Positions 1 through 13,700 of a DNA stretch of 60,000 nucleotides are shown here, piece by piece. Positions within the stretch are counted from its first letter, which is position 1. Every line of letters begins with the position of its first letter. Source of the DNA: Nematostella vectensis (taxonomy: Eukaryota > Cnidaria > Anthozoa > Actiniaria > Edwardsiidae); assembly GCF_932526225.1 (NCBI RefSeq), contig NC_064034.1:15390887-15450886 (forward strand). The letters run 5' to 3'. The position numbers were made by a program, and so were the translations under genes. The notes beneath the pieces are model-generated. The model saw only the letters and a program-made list of their open reading frames with translations. It ran no database searches and was not told the DNA's origin.

Positions 1-19
1 TTGTTGGTGCATAAGAGAG

Positions 20-500
20 ACTGGGTATATAAAGTTGGATTACTGTGCTTGTAAGTGAAGGAGAGAGACTGAGAAAAAAGAAATGAGATAACTGTGCTGG
101 TAAGTGGAGGAGAGAGACACAGGAGAGCGATCGATGAAAAGCAATGGTGTTACGCTGTTGGTAATAAGAGGAGAGGGACTGGAGACAAGAACAGAATTAC
201 TTTAATGGTAAGTTCAGGAAGACTTGGGAAAAACGATGGGTCAGCTGAGTTTGTAAGTAAAGAAGAGAGACTGGGAAACGAAGATGTAATTACTACCCTG
301 GTAGGCAAGAATGGGATAACTGTGTTGGTAAGTTGGGGGAAGACTGGAGACAAAATCAATACAAGATCACTGTTGGTAAGTACAGGGTATGGACTGGAGA
401 CAAGAGATGGATCAATTGATGGGGGATGTAATGGTATAGGAAGAGTGACCCTGAAGACATATGGGAATGTGATAAGGGTCGAATGAAAGAGAGAATGGCT
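20..500. repeat. Degenerate ~60-bp tandem array with repeated splice-donor-like core
   Basis: About eight diverged units, each with a core like TTGGTAAGT followed by GGAGAGAGACTGG. GGTAAGT matches the 5' splice-site consensus. The exon that would lie upstream is outside the window, so whether the unit copies its donor cannot be tested here. Confidence 0.65.
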
Positions 501-658
501 GTTGGAGTTTCTGGCAAGCTCGGAGACCCAGCGGTTTCTTCTACGCGTTGGATTCTCTAGCAAGCACTCCCGGGGTCCCTGTGTACGTAAAGGAGAGAGA
601 CTAATGACAAGGTTTTGAGGTGGCATGTGCGTGACTAATGCATTTCTTGCGTGACTAG

Positions 659-1772
659 GCATGGAGGCGGAGATCACTGTAGATGATCGTGCCTTTGTCT
701 ACGCGAACGGTCGTTATCTTGGGAATGACAACGGCAAATGGGACGTGGCCCAAAAGTAAGCACACACTGCTATCTGTAACATATCGCAAATGCTTTTTTA
801 GTGCAATTGGCACTTGATACATCATAGCCCCCTATACTTTAACACCCCTTGTCATTGATTTATTATCAATTGTTTATGGTGTAAAATGTTTCGTATTTAT
901 GTATTGGTTGAGTGACCGAAACTAATTAAATAGAATAAGATAAAATTTATATTGCCATATGCGCTTTGAAGGTATATGGGGAAAATGCAAAGCGCTTTGA
1001 ACCGTTATAAGTGAAACGCGACTAACCAATTCAGTATGACTTTACCAGGTACAAGCTCCCCTTATCCATTGGATACGCGACTAAGTAGATTGACTCGGAA
1101 TTACTTGACAAGATAATGTTCCCCTTAGATATCCAATGGGTACCCGATTAAATAGATTAATTCAGAATAACTTAATCAGGTACATGTTCCACTTAGATAT
1201 CCATTGAATACGCGACCAAAAAGATTAATTCAGAATAACTTCATCAGATACATGTTCCCCTTAGATAACCAATGGGTACCCGATTAAACAGATTGATTTA
1301 GAATGACTCAGATACATGTAACCCTTAGATATCCATTGGATACGCGACTAGGTAGATAGATTTGATTCAAAATTGATTCAGGTGCATGTTTCCTTTGGGT
1401 ATCAGTTGTGTACACGACTAAGTACATTAATTCAGGATGACTTTACCAGGTACATGTTCCCCTTGGATACCCAAGTTGTCGCCATCTACGTGCAGAACAC
1501 GGGCGGCCCCGGGCGGATCATGGCGAAGTTCGGTAATGGCATCGAGACGGACGCGGAGTGGAAGTGCACCAATAAACACAGTCCAAACTTTCAAAAAACC
1601 GACTTTGACGACAGCAGTTGGCCCGCCGCGGTTGTTCGTCAGGCGAATGAACAAACTGTCAGGCAGTTACCTCGCGATGTGCGCTGGATTGGCGTTAGTA
1701 ACCCGGACGAGAGGTCCTTCTACTGCAGACGTAGGATTACTATCAACCCTGATATACCGAGAACAGGCGGAG
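659..1772 (+). CDS. Exons 1-2: unrecognised N-terminal beta-sandwich-like domain
   Basis: Exon 659-755 (starts GC-ATG-GAG, ends phase 2) and exon 1450-1772 join to about 140 residues. Visible features are [15 protein letters not shown], a [13 protein letters not shown] strand-turn, an EWKC segment, FDDSSW, and FYCRR near the end. The NG-x-x-LG and QNTGGPG patterns recall small galactose-binding-like sandwich domains of cnidarian surface proteins, but I cannot name the family. The acceptor at 1449 was chosen because it keeps phase with exon 1 and yields an uninterrupted frame; AAG at 1465 would not fit. The upstream intron is filled with degenerate copies of this same acceptor. Confidence 0.7.
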
Positions 1773-4700
1773 GTAATCATACAGTGGTGTCAACAGTAAT
1801 AGAACTAGTGAAAGGTAATGGTGGTGGTGATGGTGATGGTAATGTTGTTGTTGGTGGTTGCAAATCCTATTTATAAGAACGTGGGGATTTTAAACTGTCC
1901 AACAAATTTGTTGTCGGTTCCATATATACCGCTTGAAAACCGTTTGTTTAAAAAAAAAACGTTCATATATATCTAAAGAAACATCCGTTTAGAATAGTGT
2001 GTGTGTGGGGGGGAGGGGGGGGAGGGGGGGAGGCGCTGCCCCCTGCCCCTCCCACCCCGCCGCCCCTGGATGGTAATGGTGTTGTTGGCAATGGTGATGA
2101 TGGTAATGGTGTTGTTGGCAATGGTGATGATGGTAATGGTGTTGTTGGCAATGGTGATGATGGTAATGGTGTTGTTGGCAATGGTGATGATGGTAATGGT
2201 GTTGTTGGCAATGGTGATGATGGTAATGGTGTTGTTGGCAATGGTGATGATGGTAATGGTGTTGTTGGCAATGGTGATGATGGTAATGGTGGTGGTGATG
2301 GTGATGATGGTAATGGTGTTGTTGGCAATGGTGATGATGGTAATGATGTTGTTGGCAATGGTGATGATGGTAATGGTGTTGTTGGCAATGGTGATGATGG
2401 TAATGGTGTTGTTGGCAATGGTGATGATGGTAATGGTGTTGTTGGCAATGGTGATGATGGTAATGGTGTTGTTGGCAATGGTGATGATGGTAATGGTGTT
2501 GTTGGCAATGGTGATGATGGTAATGGTGTTGTTGGCAATGGTGATGATGGTAATGGTGTTGTTGGCAATGGTGATGATGGTAATGGTGTTGTTGGCAATG
2601 GTGATGATGGTAGTGGTGTTGTTGGCAATGGTGATGATGGTAATGGTGTTGTTGGCAATGGTGATGATGGTAATGGTGTTGTTGGCAATGGTGATGATGG
2701 TAATGGTGTTGTTGGCAATGGTGATGATGGTAATTGTGTTGTTGGCAATGTTGATGATGGTAATGGTGGTGGTGATGGTGAAAATGGTAATAGTGATGGT
2801 TATGATGGTAATGGTGGTGATGATTATGATGGTATAGTGCTGCTGGTAATGGTGATGGTGATAGTGATGATGGTATAGTAGTGGTGGTAATGGTGGTGAT
2901 GGTAATGATGTTGTTGGCAATGGTGATGATGGTAATGGTGTTGTTGGCAATGGTGATGATGGTAATGGTGTTGTTGGCAATGGTGATGATGGTAATGGTG
3001 GTGGTGATGGTGAAAATGGTAATAGTGATGGTTATGATGGTAATGGTGGTGATGATTATGATGGTATAGTGCTGCTGGTAATGGTGATGGTGATAGTGGT
3101 GATGGTATAGTAGTGGTGGTAATGGTGGTGATGGTGATGGTGGTGGTAATGATGGTAATATTGGTGGTGATGGTGATGATGGTATAGTGGTAGTGGTAAT
3201 GGTGATGATTATGGTAATGGTGGTGGTGGTGATGAGGATAATGGTGGTGTTGGTAGTGTTCATAGTGGTGGTTATAGGGATGTTGGTAATGGTAATGCTT
3301 ACCGTGTTAGTGGTAATAGTGCTTTAGTCAAAGTGTTGGTTTGGGGTGGTATAATGATTCTGCTAACGTTTTAAGTGGTGGGTCGGGGTGCGGGAGGTTT
3401 CTATACTTAGGTTATGGTGGTAGTTCTATTGTTGGTACAAGAGATAATATTATTGTTGGTGCTGTTACTGGTTGAAGAGGCGTACCTTATCGAGGTGGCT
3501 GTCCATGTCATTGTATCGCAAGTAATAAACGCAGCAGTCTTATAATATCCTTGGTTCACGTGTGCGCTTCTTGTGTAGCGTGTGACAAACCATTGGGCGT
3601 TGAGAGCGGATACGTCGAGAACGAAGCGATGACAGCCTCCAGTAACTGGGACGCTGAGCACATGGCATGGAGGGGGCGACTTAACATGGCCAGTCAAGGC
3701 AGTTTTATCGGTGCTTGGAGCGCGAGGGTAAACGACGCCAATCAGTGGCTTCAGGTATGCTGAGGCTGCTTCAACTACTGGTTTGAATTGTCAGCGGGAA
3801 ACTTTTTCAATCCCATGAGCGTTATCCTAGCTTAGATAACATAAGAAATTGACCCTAAACCATCATGCAAACATACTTTTTCTACCCCTTATTCCTAAAA
3901 GGTGCAAAGTATTGAGATGATACCTAATAATCGAAGGACAGCATGCTTACCAGAGTCCCTGATTTCTCGGCGCCTGACTTTTAAACGTCCCCATTAGAGA
4001 CAGCATGAATTAGTCGTCATCTTTTTAAAGCGTGATGCTTTGCGGTGTGTAGGTCGATCTTGGAAGATCTAGCAGAGTGACTGCTGTCGAGACTCAAGGG
4101 CGCCAGGACTATGACCAATGGGTGAAGACCTTCACTCTCTCCTTCAGTAACCAGGGAGCCCAGTTCATTACCTACCGAATCGCTGGACTTGTCAAGGTAT
4201 TGTACTTTTTCAATTTCTTTTATGCAAGAGTAATTTTCAGGCTATGGTTAGGATGGGACTTATACTACTAAGGATTACAAGATAAGAATTTGTAGACCAG
4301 AGTGGTGTATACCACGCCCTAGGGCCGTTAGGGCTTGGAGGGGAGGGGGGAGGGCTGGTACCCTGGAAAGTTATAAGGCCAGGCTGGCCCTAAGGCGTTT
4401 AGGGTAAGGATGAGGTACCAGGTTAATGTTATATCGTACGCTAAGGAGTCATGACAATATACGTTTCAGGGTTGTTAGAAATAGGACGTTTCACCGAGTT
4501 TTGTTTAGGGCTGTGGTCGTTCCGATTCGAATATCAGCTGGGACAGCCAGAGTTGTAACTCTTGTAACACTTAAAAGATACGAATACGGCAACGTAATTT
4601 CACGCTAGAAGTAGTTACACGTAAGGCGATAAAGTGATCGTATGCGCACAAGTGGTTAGACCTGCTGGTGGTAGAATGATGGTAAAAAGGACTGATAATG

Positions 4701-7700
4701 ATTTGCAGACGTTCACGGGAAATAGTAACAGGAACTCAGTTGTGAGGAATGCTGTTTCTCCCGCTATCGAAGCCAGATTCGTCCGCATTCACCCGAAGAG
4801 CTGGCATAATCACGTGTCTATGAGAGTGGAGCTTATTGGCTGTTTCATGGGTACGTAATTCATAGATCGTTACATTGGTTGCACTGGTACTTTTTTGTTG
4901 CGCCTTTTTCCTTTCTCCAAATTATGATATCTTCAAGTGGGATTACATTCTCATATAGGGTAGATTTGGTTACAATGTAAGTGATCACACGATGTTCTCT
5001 AGTATAGTAACTTATGATCAGTAACTTAGTCAAGTAGAAAAAGTCTATAAGAGAGCAAAGTGTAACTTGCGAAAAGAGCATCTCAAATGAATACCTTTCC
5101 CTATAAAGGCATTGCCCTCGTGTTCTTTCTCACCTTAAGGGACCGCGGAGACCATTGTGGTAGTGCTAAGACAAACAAGTAAAAATCTGGAGCCCTGAAA
5201 TAAAAATTAACCCAAGCCACAAGGTGTTAGAGCTATAGCACTACCAGCCCTTCCCTCTTCGCGGTCCCTACCCTTAGAAACCATTTACCCCACTTCCCTT
5301 AACTGTACCAAAGTTTCCCTTGAGTTGTGAACTTTATGGGCCAGCCCCACGATATTCATGATTGTATCAGCATGCAAAGTGGATGTCGGCATCTTGATGG
5401 ATGAGTCTGGTAGTGTCAAGCAAGACGATTTCACCAAGGAGAAGGAGTTTGTCAAAGATCTTGTCAGGCATTTCCAGATTGGCGGGCAGTATGCACAGTT
5501 CGGAGTGATCTCATTCAGTACGCATGCACACCTGGACATAGCACTTAACAGTCACTCGAGCGTCGGGTCCCTCCAGCAGGCGGTCAGCCATATACGGCAA
5601 GCAGGTATGCGCACGAGTGGTTCTTGTAATGGTTCTTTGCATGAGCAGGATTCAGGGGTGGAGGAAGGGGAGGGCAGTATGGTTACAGCTCGACATTTCT
5701 TCCCGTCTAAAAAATGTCGATCAATAATAAAGATACAGATGTTCATTAGGATTGAGGTCTGATGCTTTTGAAAGGTTATCAGTTACTTTCTTGAATAAGA
5801 GCATGAAAATAGACTCGGTATTGTGCGGGATCGTAAAATAGCGCCGTGATTGGCCTACTCAATTTAAAATGATGAACAAATATCGATAATGAATAAGAAA
5901 TGTAGGTCTGTAAACAATGATTTTTCCTGTGGGTTAGGCGCTTGCGTTCCTTCCACTGGTTACGCATTTGGAAAGTATTACTTACCTATGGTTTTCTCCC
6001 TTGTTTACAGGAGGATGGACGTACACTGACAAGGCTCTTGATCTCGCATACAGCCAGCTTTATAGCTCGTCTAGGGGCGCCCGCTCAAACGTTGCCAAGG
6101 TAACCTATGATGTCACTGTCCAACTGGCGATGGAAAATGTATCAGTCAAGATGTGAGCGCAAGTGTATGGTAGATCCCGCATTTGAATTCTAAAAGTATA
6201 ACTACACCCATAAGGCAATCCAACTTCTGAGTTTGAATGTTGTCACATGATCTAGCACGTGGTTTATTGTCCGCGCAGCCAGAAAGTAAGAAAGTCTGCC
6301 ACTAGATTGGAGACTCGGGGGGAGAGGTGGGGTTTGTGGTCTCTACATTCCTTGCGGATATATCTGATCAATGCAACAATGCTTAAAACATTACTTTAAC
6401 TACACAACTACACTTTCACATTCAGTTCGTTTCCTCATCTTTATCCGTGTAAAAGGCACCCAAAAATGGTCACTGAACTTTTAACTGTAGAAGATAACAG
6501 CTCCATTCTGTTCTAGGTGCTGATTATCATAACAGACGGAGTGAGCACCAGAGGAATCGACAGCCTGAAAGCGCCTCTCAAGCGCCTGAAAGACGCGTCC
6601 GTTAATATCATATCAATCGGCGTCGGGAGAAACATCAACCGCAACGAGCTGGAACTGATGGCTTCTCAGCCTGGCCGGTCACATGTGTACTACGTGGACA
6701 GCATGAAGGAACTAAAGAACCTCGTCAACTCGATCTCCTCTTCCTCGTGCTCATGTGAGGATATCCGCAGCCTCTTTGCTAAATATCTAAGTACCTGAAT
6801 GTGAATTCGCCATACATTGCCCCCGTCTACCTGTGAAGCATTAACCCTCAGCTAGCCGTACCAATAGGCGATTTGCAATAACATGACTTTCAGGGTTGCA
6901 CACTCGCGCGCGCTTTTATCGGCAAAATAACTAAATCAAAGCAAAATCACTTCCGCGTTCAGTTGTCGTTACATGAAGTGAAACCACAGGCTTCCCACCC
7001 GCGTCAGTGAAGGATTTCTAAGGACGTCGGGATAAAACATGTCACTTAAGGATAACTGTTTGTCGTTTCACGAAACAACAGCCATGTCACGTCACGTACA
7101 TCACCGTTAGAGTGAGAAGTGTGCAATGTTTCACCACAGGCTTCCCACCCGCGTCACTGAAGGATTTCTAAGGACATACTAAATCACGCAAATAAACATC
7201 TATGAGTTATATCTTCTGATGTAGTCAGAATAAAGTTGCCAGCCTTGTCTTATTAACATACTTAGTATCGACTCAAAATCCGAGACAAAGTTATATCGCT
7301 CTAAACTCGTAAAATCGAGTTTCTTGGGAAGACAAAACACCACAGACGGATGCATTTACATCCCAACTAAGTTTATTTAAAGAATAGAGCATGAAGATAT
7401 AACTCAAAGATGTTTATTTGCGTGAATTCGTATGTCCTTAGAAATCCTTCAGTGACGCGGGTGGGAAGCCTGTGGTGAAACATTGCACACTTCTCACTCT
7501 AACGGTGATGTACGTGACGTGACATGGCTGTTGTTTCGTGAAACGACAAACAGTTATCCTTAAGTGACATGTTTTATCCCGACGTCACATTTTAGCGTTT
7601 AGCTGTCGATGCGTGTGACGCTGACATACGGCTATGGATACGTTCAGCTGTCATTTCGTGTCGCTGATATACGGCTATCGTTACGTGGCATGTCATTATC

Positions 7701-10700
7701 CAAACATTACATAACACGCTATGCATTCTAGTGTTCCGCTGTCGTTACGTGACGCTGGCATACGGCTATCCTTACGTAAAATGTTTTAATCCTAACGTGA
7801 CAAAACACGCTATGCGTTCTTATTCTAGCGTTCAGCTGTCGTTTTCTGACGCTAACATACAGTTATCCCTACGTGAAATGTTTTACTCCTAACGTGAAAT
7901 AACACGCTATTAACACGTAAATAATAACACGTTCTCATTCTAGCGTTCAGCTGTCGTTACGTGACGCTGACATACGGAAATCGTTACATGACAAGTTTTA
8001 TCCTAACGTAACATAACACGCTATGCATTCTCATTCTAGCGTTCAGCTGCCGTTACGTGTCTTGCGAGTACTCGACGTGGGGCTCGTGGTCGAAGTCTTG
8101 CGGGTCTGGCATGACCCGAGTACGAAGCCTGACCAAGACCAACACCTTGGTGAAGGATCAACAAGGTGGATGCTCAGGTCTGCCCCAGACCTGCCAACAG
8201 CAGCAGTCGGAGACGACGAGCAGCAGCTGTAAGTACCTGCTAGAACGGTATTCTAGAATCATCGCCATCATGATTACAATATCATTACCACTGCTGATAC
8301 TACTGTATACATCATCAGGATATGATATTTTATTTTTTTTTTATAATGAAATTAAAAAAAAACATCATAGTCTCATTTTCATCATAATTACTACCAACGA
8401 CACCGCTACCATCATCTTTATAACTATCGTCATTGTAATCACAATTATCATCTTACTCATTGTCGTCACAATCATCGACATCATCATCTTTCTCATTGTC
8501 GTCGTCATCATCGACGTCATCATCATCATCTTACTCATTGTCATCATAATCATGAACGTCATCATCGTGCTCATTGTCGTCGTTATCATCGACGTCATAA
8601 TCAGGCTCATTGTCGTCGTTATCATCGACGTCGTTCTTGTCGTTAAGGTAGTAATCATCGTAGTCGTCATTGTGTTGGTCTTCGTAATTATCATCGTCGC
8701 TCTTGTCATCATAACCATCATAACTATCATTATTTCATTATAATCACAACCAAAGCTATTATACTCAATACGAGCCCTGGTCTTATCACATTCAGATCTC
8801 AACTGATATTTTATCGTGCAGGTCCATGCCGCTATGTGACGTGCTCGTGGAATCAATGGGGGGCGTGGTCAAGTACATGCGGTAGGATGGTGAGGCAGAG
8901 GACTAGCGAGGTCACGCAACACACTGTCACGCAAGCCAACTGTAACGGCCTCCAGACAACCTGCCCTGCGCCACAGACTGAAAGCATCTACATGTCATGT
9001 AAGAAATTCATATTGCAAGGCAGTTCTCTCAAAGTAGTTTTCTCACGGGTGGGGTCTTTGGTTTTACACAGATGCATGGCAAAATTACTATTACGATACT
9101 TATCTTTCTCACGTTTTCGGCCTTTGTATTTACACGGATTGCATAGCAAAATTGGTAATAATAATATTTTTTTTTTCTCACGGGTGGGGTCATTGGTTTT
9201 ACACAGATGGCATGGCAAAATTGGTGCTATAATAAGTATTTTTCTCACGGGTGGGGTCCTGGGTTTTTACTAAAACTATCGTTCTATCGGGTGGGGTCTT
9301 GGATTTTCTCATGTTGCAAGGCAGGCCTTGGTATTATTATAACTATCTAGATTAGCATTTTAATAATTATTTTTCTCTCGTGTGGGGTCTTGGATTTTCT
9401 CATGTTGCAAGGCAGGCCTTGGTATTATTATAACTATCTAGATTAGCATTTTAATGTGTGTGGTCTTGAGTTTTCTCGTGTTGCAAGGCGAAGCTTGCTA
9501 TTATAATAAGTATTCTTTCTCACGGGTAGGATCCTGGGCTTTCTCATGTTGCAAGGCAAAGCTTGCTATTATAATAAGTATTTTTCTCTCGGGTGGGATC
9601 CTAAGTTTTCCCGTGTTGCAAGGCAAAGCTTGCTATTATAATAAGTATTTTTCTCATGGGTGGGATCCTGGGTTTCTCATGTTGCAAGGCAAAGCTTGCT
9701 ATTATAATAAGTATGTTTTATCACGGGTGGGATCCTGGGTTTCTCATGTTGCAAGGTAAAGCTTGTTATTGTAACAAGTATTCTTTCTCACGGGTGGGGT
9801 CTTGGGTTTTCCTCATGTTGCAAGGCAAAGCTTGCTATTATAATAAGTATTCTTTCTTACGGCTTGGGTCCTGGGTTTCTCATGTAGCAAGGCAAAGCTT
9901 GCTATTGTAATAAGTATTCTTTCTCACGGCTGGGGTCTTGGGTTTTCTCAGGTTGCAAGGCAGAGCTGGGTATTATGATGGATGAATCTGGCAGTGTTAA
10001 TGACGCCGACTTCCAGAGGGAGAAGGACTTCATCGTCGCTATGGCGAACGAGTTCAACAATTACGGCCCACAGGGGATACAAATGGGTATCATCACCTTC
10101 AGTACTGATGCGCACGTCGACATCAAGTTCAACCAGTTTCAAGACAAGGCCAGCTTTATCCGCGCCGTACAAGGCATTCGTCAGGCCAGTGAGTAGCGCT
10201 CAACCGAGCAGGGGTCGGGGGGGGGGGGGGGGGGGGGGAGTCAGGACGTTAGCCTGGGAATGTGAAGACGACAAAGCCAACTTTATCCGCACCGTACAAG
10301 GCATTCATCATACTAGTGAGTAGGCGCTTAGGCGAGGAGGGAGGGGGAGGGGGGAGGGAAGCTAGAATGGGGAGGGGCGTTAGGGGTAAGAGTGCAGTGG
10401 CTGAAATAATGATTGACATTTAAGGGGAGGGTTCATCATAGAGAATAAAGAAATCTGCTACAACATTAATTTCTTTTGTTTCAGGGGGCTGGACGTATTC
10501 GGACAAAGCGCTGAATCTCGCTCGGACAAGCTTGTTCCAGTCAGCTGCTGGCGTCAGACCAGGGGTCTCCAAGGTAACCACGGGTCGGGCATTACACTAA
10601 CGACAATATTTAGACATTATAGCGTTATACATTACAATGACAATATACCCAAAGAAATGACAATATACCCAAAGAAACGCGTCACGCATTTTACTGATGA

Positions 10701-13700
10701 TAGAGCCAAAGTAACGTGTCACGCATTTTACTGATGATAGAGCCAAAGTAACGTGTCACGCATTACACTGATGATAGAGCCAAAGTAACGCGTCACACAT
10801 TACACTGATGATAGAGCCAAAGTAACGCGTCACGCATTACACTGATGATAGACCCAAAGTAACGTGTCACGCATTACACTGATGATAGACCCAAAGTAAC
10901 GTGTCACGCATTACACTGATGATAGAGCCAAAGTAACGTGTCACACATTACACTGATGATAGAGCCAAACTAACGTGTCACACATTACACTGATGATAGA
11001 GCCAAAGTAACGCGTCACGCATTACACTGATGATAGAGCCAAAGTAACGTGTCACGCATTACACTGATGATAGAGCCAAAGTAACGTGTCACGCATTACA
11101 CTGATGATAGAGCCAAAGTAACGCGTCACACATTACACTGATGATAGAGCCAAAGTAACGCGTCACGCATTACACTGATGATAGACCCAAAGTAACGTGT
11201 CACGCATTACACTGATGATAGACCCAAAGTAACGCGTCACGCATTACACTGATGATAGAGCCAAAGTAACGTGTCACACATTACACTGATGATAGAGCCA
11301 AAGTAACGTGTCACACATTACACTGATGATAGAGCCAAAGTAACGCGTCACGCATTACACTGATGATAGAGCCAAAGTAACGTGTCACACATTACACTGA
11401 TGATAGAGCCAAAGTAACGCGTCACGCATTACACTGATGATAGAGCCAAAGTAACGCGTCACGCATTACACTGATGATAGAGCCAAAGTAACGTGTCACG
11501 CATTTTACTGATGATAGAGCCAAAGTAACGTGTTACACATTACACTGATGATAGAGCCAAAGTAACGCGTCACGCATTACACTGATCATGGAGCCAAAGT
11601 AACGTGTCACGCATTACACTGATGATTGAGCCAAAGTTACGCGTCACACATTACACCGATGATAGAGCCAAAATAGCGTGTCAGGGACGGGCTGACATTT
11701 GTTTACCCCTCCCCTTTCTTGTCTTCAGATTTTGCCGATCCTGGCTAACAATGTTTTTCAAAGTAACGAGTCGTAACAATACTTGATGCAGTATGCGTTG
11801 ACGCTGTCTGTTTTTTTGACGTCCAGATGTTGTTAATTCTGACTGATGGAGTCAGCACTAGCGGGATGGCGAGCCTGAAGACGCCCACTCAACTCCTCAA
11901 AGCAAGTCACGTGAATATTTTCACGGTGGGAATAGGCAGCAACATCAACAAACAGGAACTTGAGTTCATGGCATCAGATCCTAAGAACTCCCATGTTTTC
12001 TATGTGTCGAGCATGGCACAACTCCCCACTCTACTCACAGCCATCAGCGAGGCGTCGTGTGCAAGTAAGATATGCCAATGTTTTACTGGAAACTAGCCTC
12101 CTGCGCAGGCGACTACTCTGTAAGGGCCTTTATTTAAATTCGGGATACCTGTATTTGTGATTTTAGGACGCGGGCCCTCCCAACTGCGTTATTTTCTCCT
12201 CTATTCGCCACAGGAAGCCCGCATTAAAAAAAACGCTTTATCTTTCCGATGAGAGAAGTTGTCTGCGGAGGAGGCTAACTGTAAACTTAGAAAGGAGTTT
12301 CCAAATGATGATATGTTATGGCACACACAAAAGAAGTTATATTCATAAATCTTGTAAACCGTAACTTCAGATGCAGCAATATTTTTTTCTGAAAAATGAC
12401 AGAAAATATCGTTACGTCGAGCTTACTTAATAATAGAAAATACTATTCTATTGTTTGTAGTGAAGTACGAGTTTTTTCACATGAAAATAAAACTTAAAAG
12501 TACGAAGTGGACTCGTCAGGAGCCTCGTTATAATTTAGGTTCCACTGCTCAAATAAATGAGGTGACGATCAACAAGCAACTTGGAATAAGCACTCGAAAG
12601 TAAATATAGCAATAACAACAATAAGTAAAGTATTTCATAAAAAACATGACGACTCTCTTGTCATTCCTGCAGCGTACAAGTGCAAGTACGTCACCTGCGA
12701 CTACGCTCCTTGGTCCGCTTGGTCAGCGTCGTGCGGTAAGGGCATGCGTAGAACTCGTCGTCTGAGCAAGGTCAACTCCCACGTGATTGAGCAGCAGGGA
12801 GGGTGTTCTGGACTGCAGCAAACATGTGACCAGGAGAAGACAGAGACCAAGGACATGAACTGTGAGTAGCCGGCCGCGTACTGCGTACTCGTACGAGGAG
12901 CCTTTGCTTTTGCTCGCCTGTCTGTAACTTATGCAGCCTAGTACTAGGCGTTCTTACCGGGATTCCTGTGTTCTGCCGAGTACCAGGCGTTCGTATCGGG
13001 TTTCCTGTGCACGAAATGAACCGTGAGGCAGCGTGGGGGCTGGGACGAGCCCGCCGAGATGGTCTCCTGTGACGTCACAACTTTTACCATCCACAGGAAA
13101 CCCAAGTCTGTCACGTTTGCCGAGCCCGACGCGTGTGTTTCCCATCTCAATTCTTGTAATTAAGTATGAGAGGAAACCTAAATGAAATTTATAAGCTTGC
13201 TTTCGTGGCGACCGGGCAGCTTTAAGGCTGAATTACACAGCACAATTTAGCCATATGCGACCTTCCTACGTCTTTTGGGGTGGGGGGTGGGGGGGGGGGG
13301 TGAGGTTTTCTTTAGCACTGTATTTCACACTGAGATTTTCGTAGTCGAGCATCGTAGCGGAGTCGTACGCTGATTTGCACTCTATAGAATAGTAGTATAG
13401 AGGTGTCGCATAAAACTTATCGTACTGTCTAAATCAGCGTTTAGGAAGAAATCCAATAAGAATGCAAAAAAAAAAAAAACACTATTTGATTGACATGTCG
13501 ACCGGGATAGTTTTAGGAAGAGCCAATAGGAAACACACTATCGATTTGACATCAGCGTGACAAGGATGGTTCAGTGTCTGCGTCAATCAAAACTGCAATC
13601 CTCGTGTTCTCATTGGCTATTTTTTTTCGAAACTTTGTGGCCACGCTAGCAAGCGAGCGCATTGCAGTTTTTAGTTGGTCTACCGCTTTCTATACCACTT

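Noticed and set aside
1963-3263. Long ORFs of 260-424 codons on both strands
   Set aside because: They are open only because the 30-bp minisatellite is a multiple of three without stops in several frames; the products are simple repeats.
2071-3300. 30-bp array as a junction copy of exon 2's donor
   Set aside because: Units contain GGTAATGG, donor-like, but no exon-derived bases from before 1772 can be aligned; the T/G-rich composition makes chance matches likely.
8057-8743. 228-codon ORF
   Set aside because: It starts in real exon 9 and runs past the donor at 8229 into a triplet repeat; the tail is not coding.
12944-13150. Minus-strand ORFs of 63-68 codons
   Set aside because: Intronic, overlapping frames with no domain; a short local duplication (AGGCGTTC...TTCCTGTG) explains part of it.
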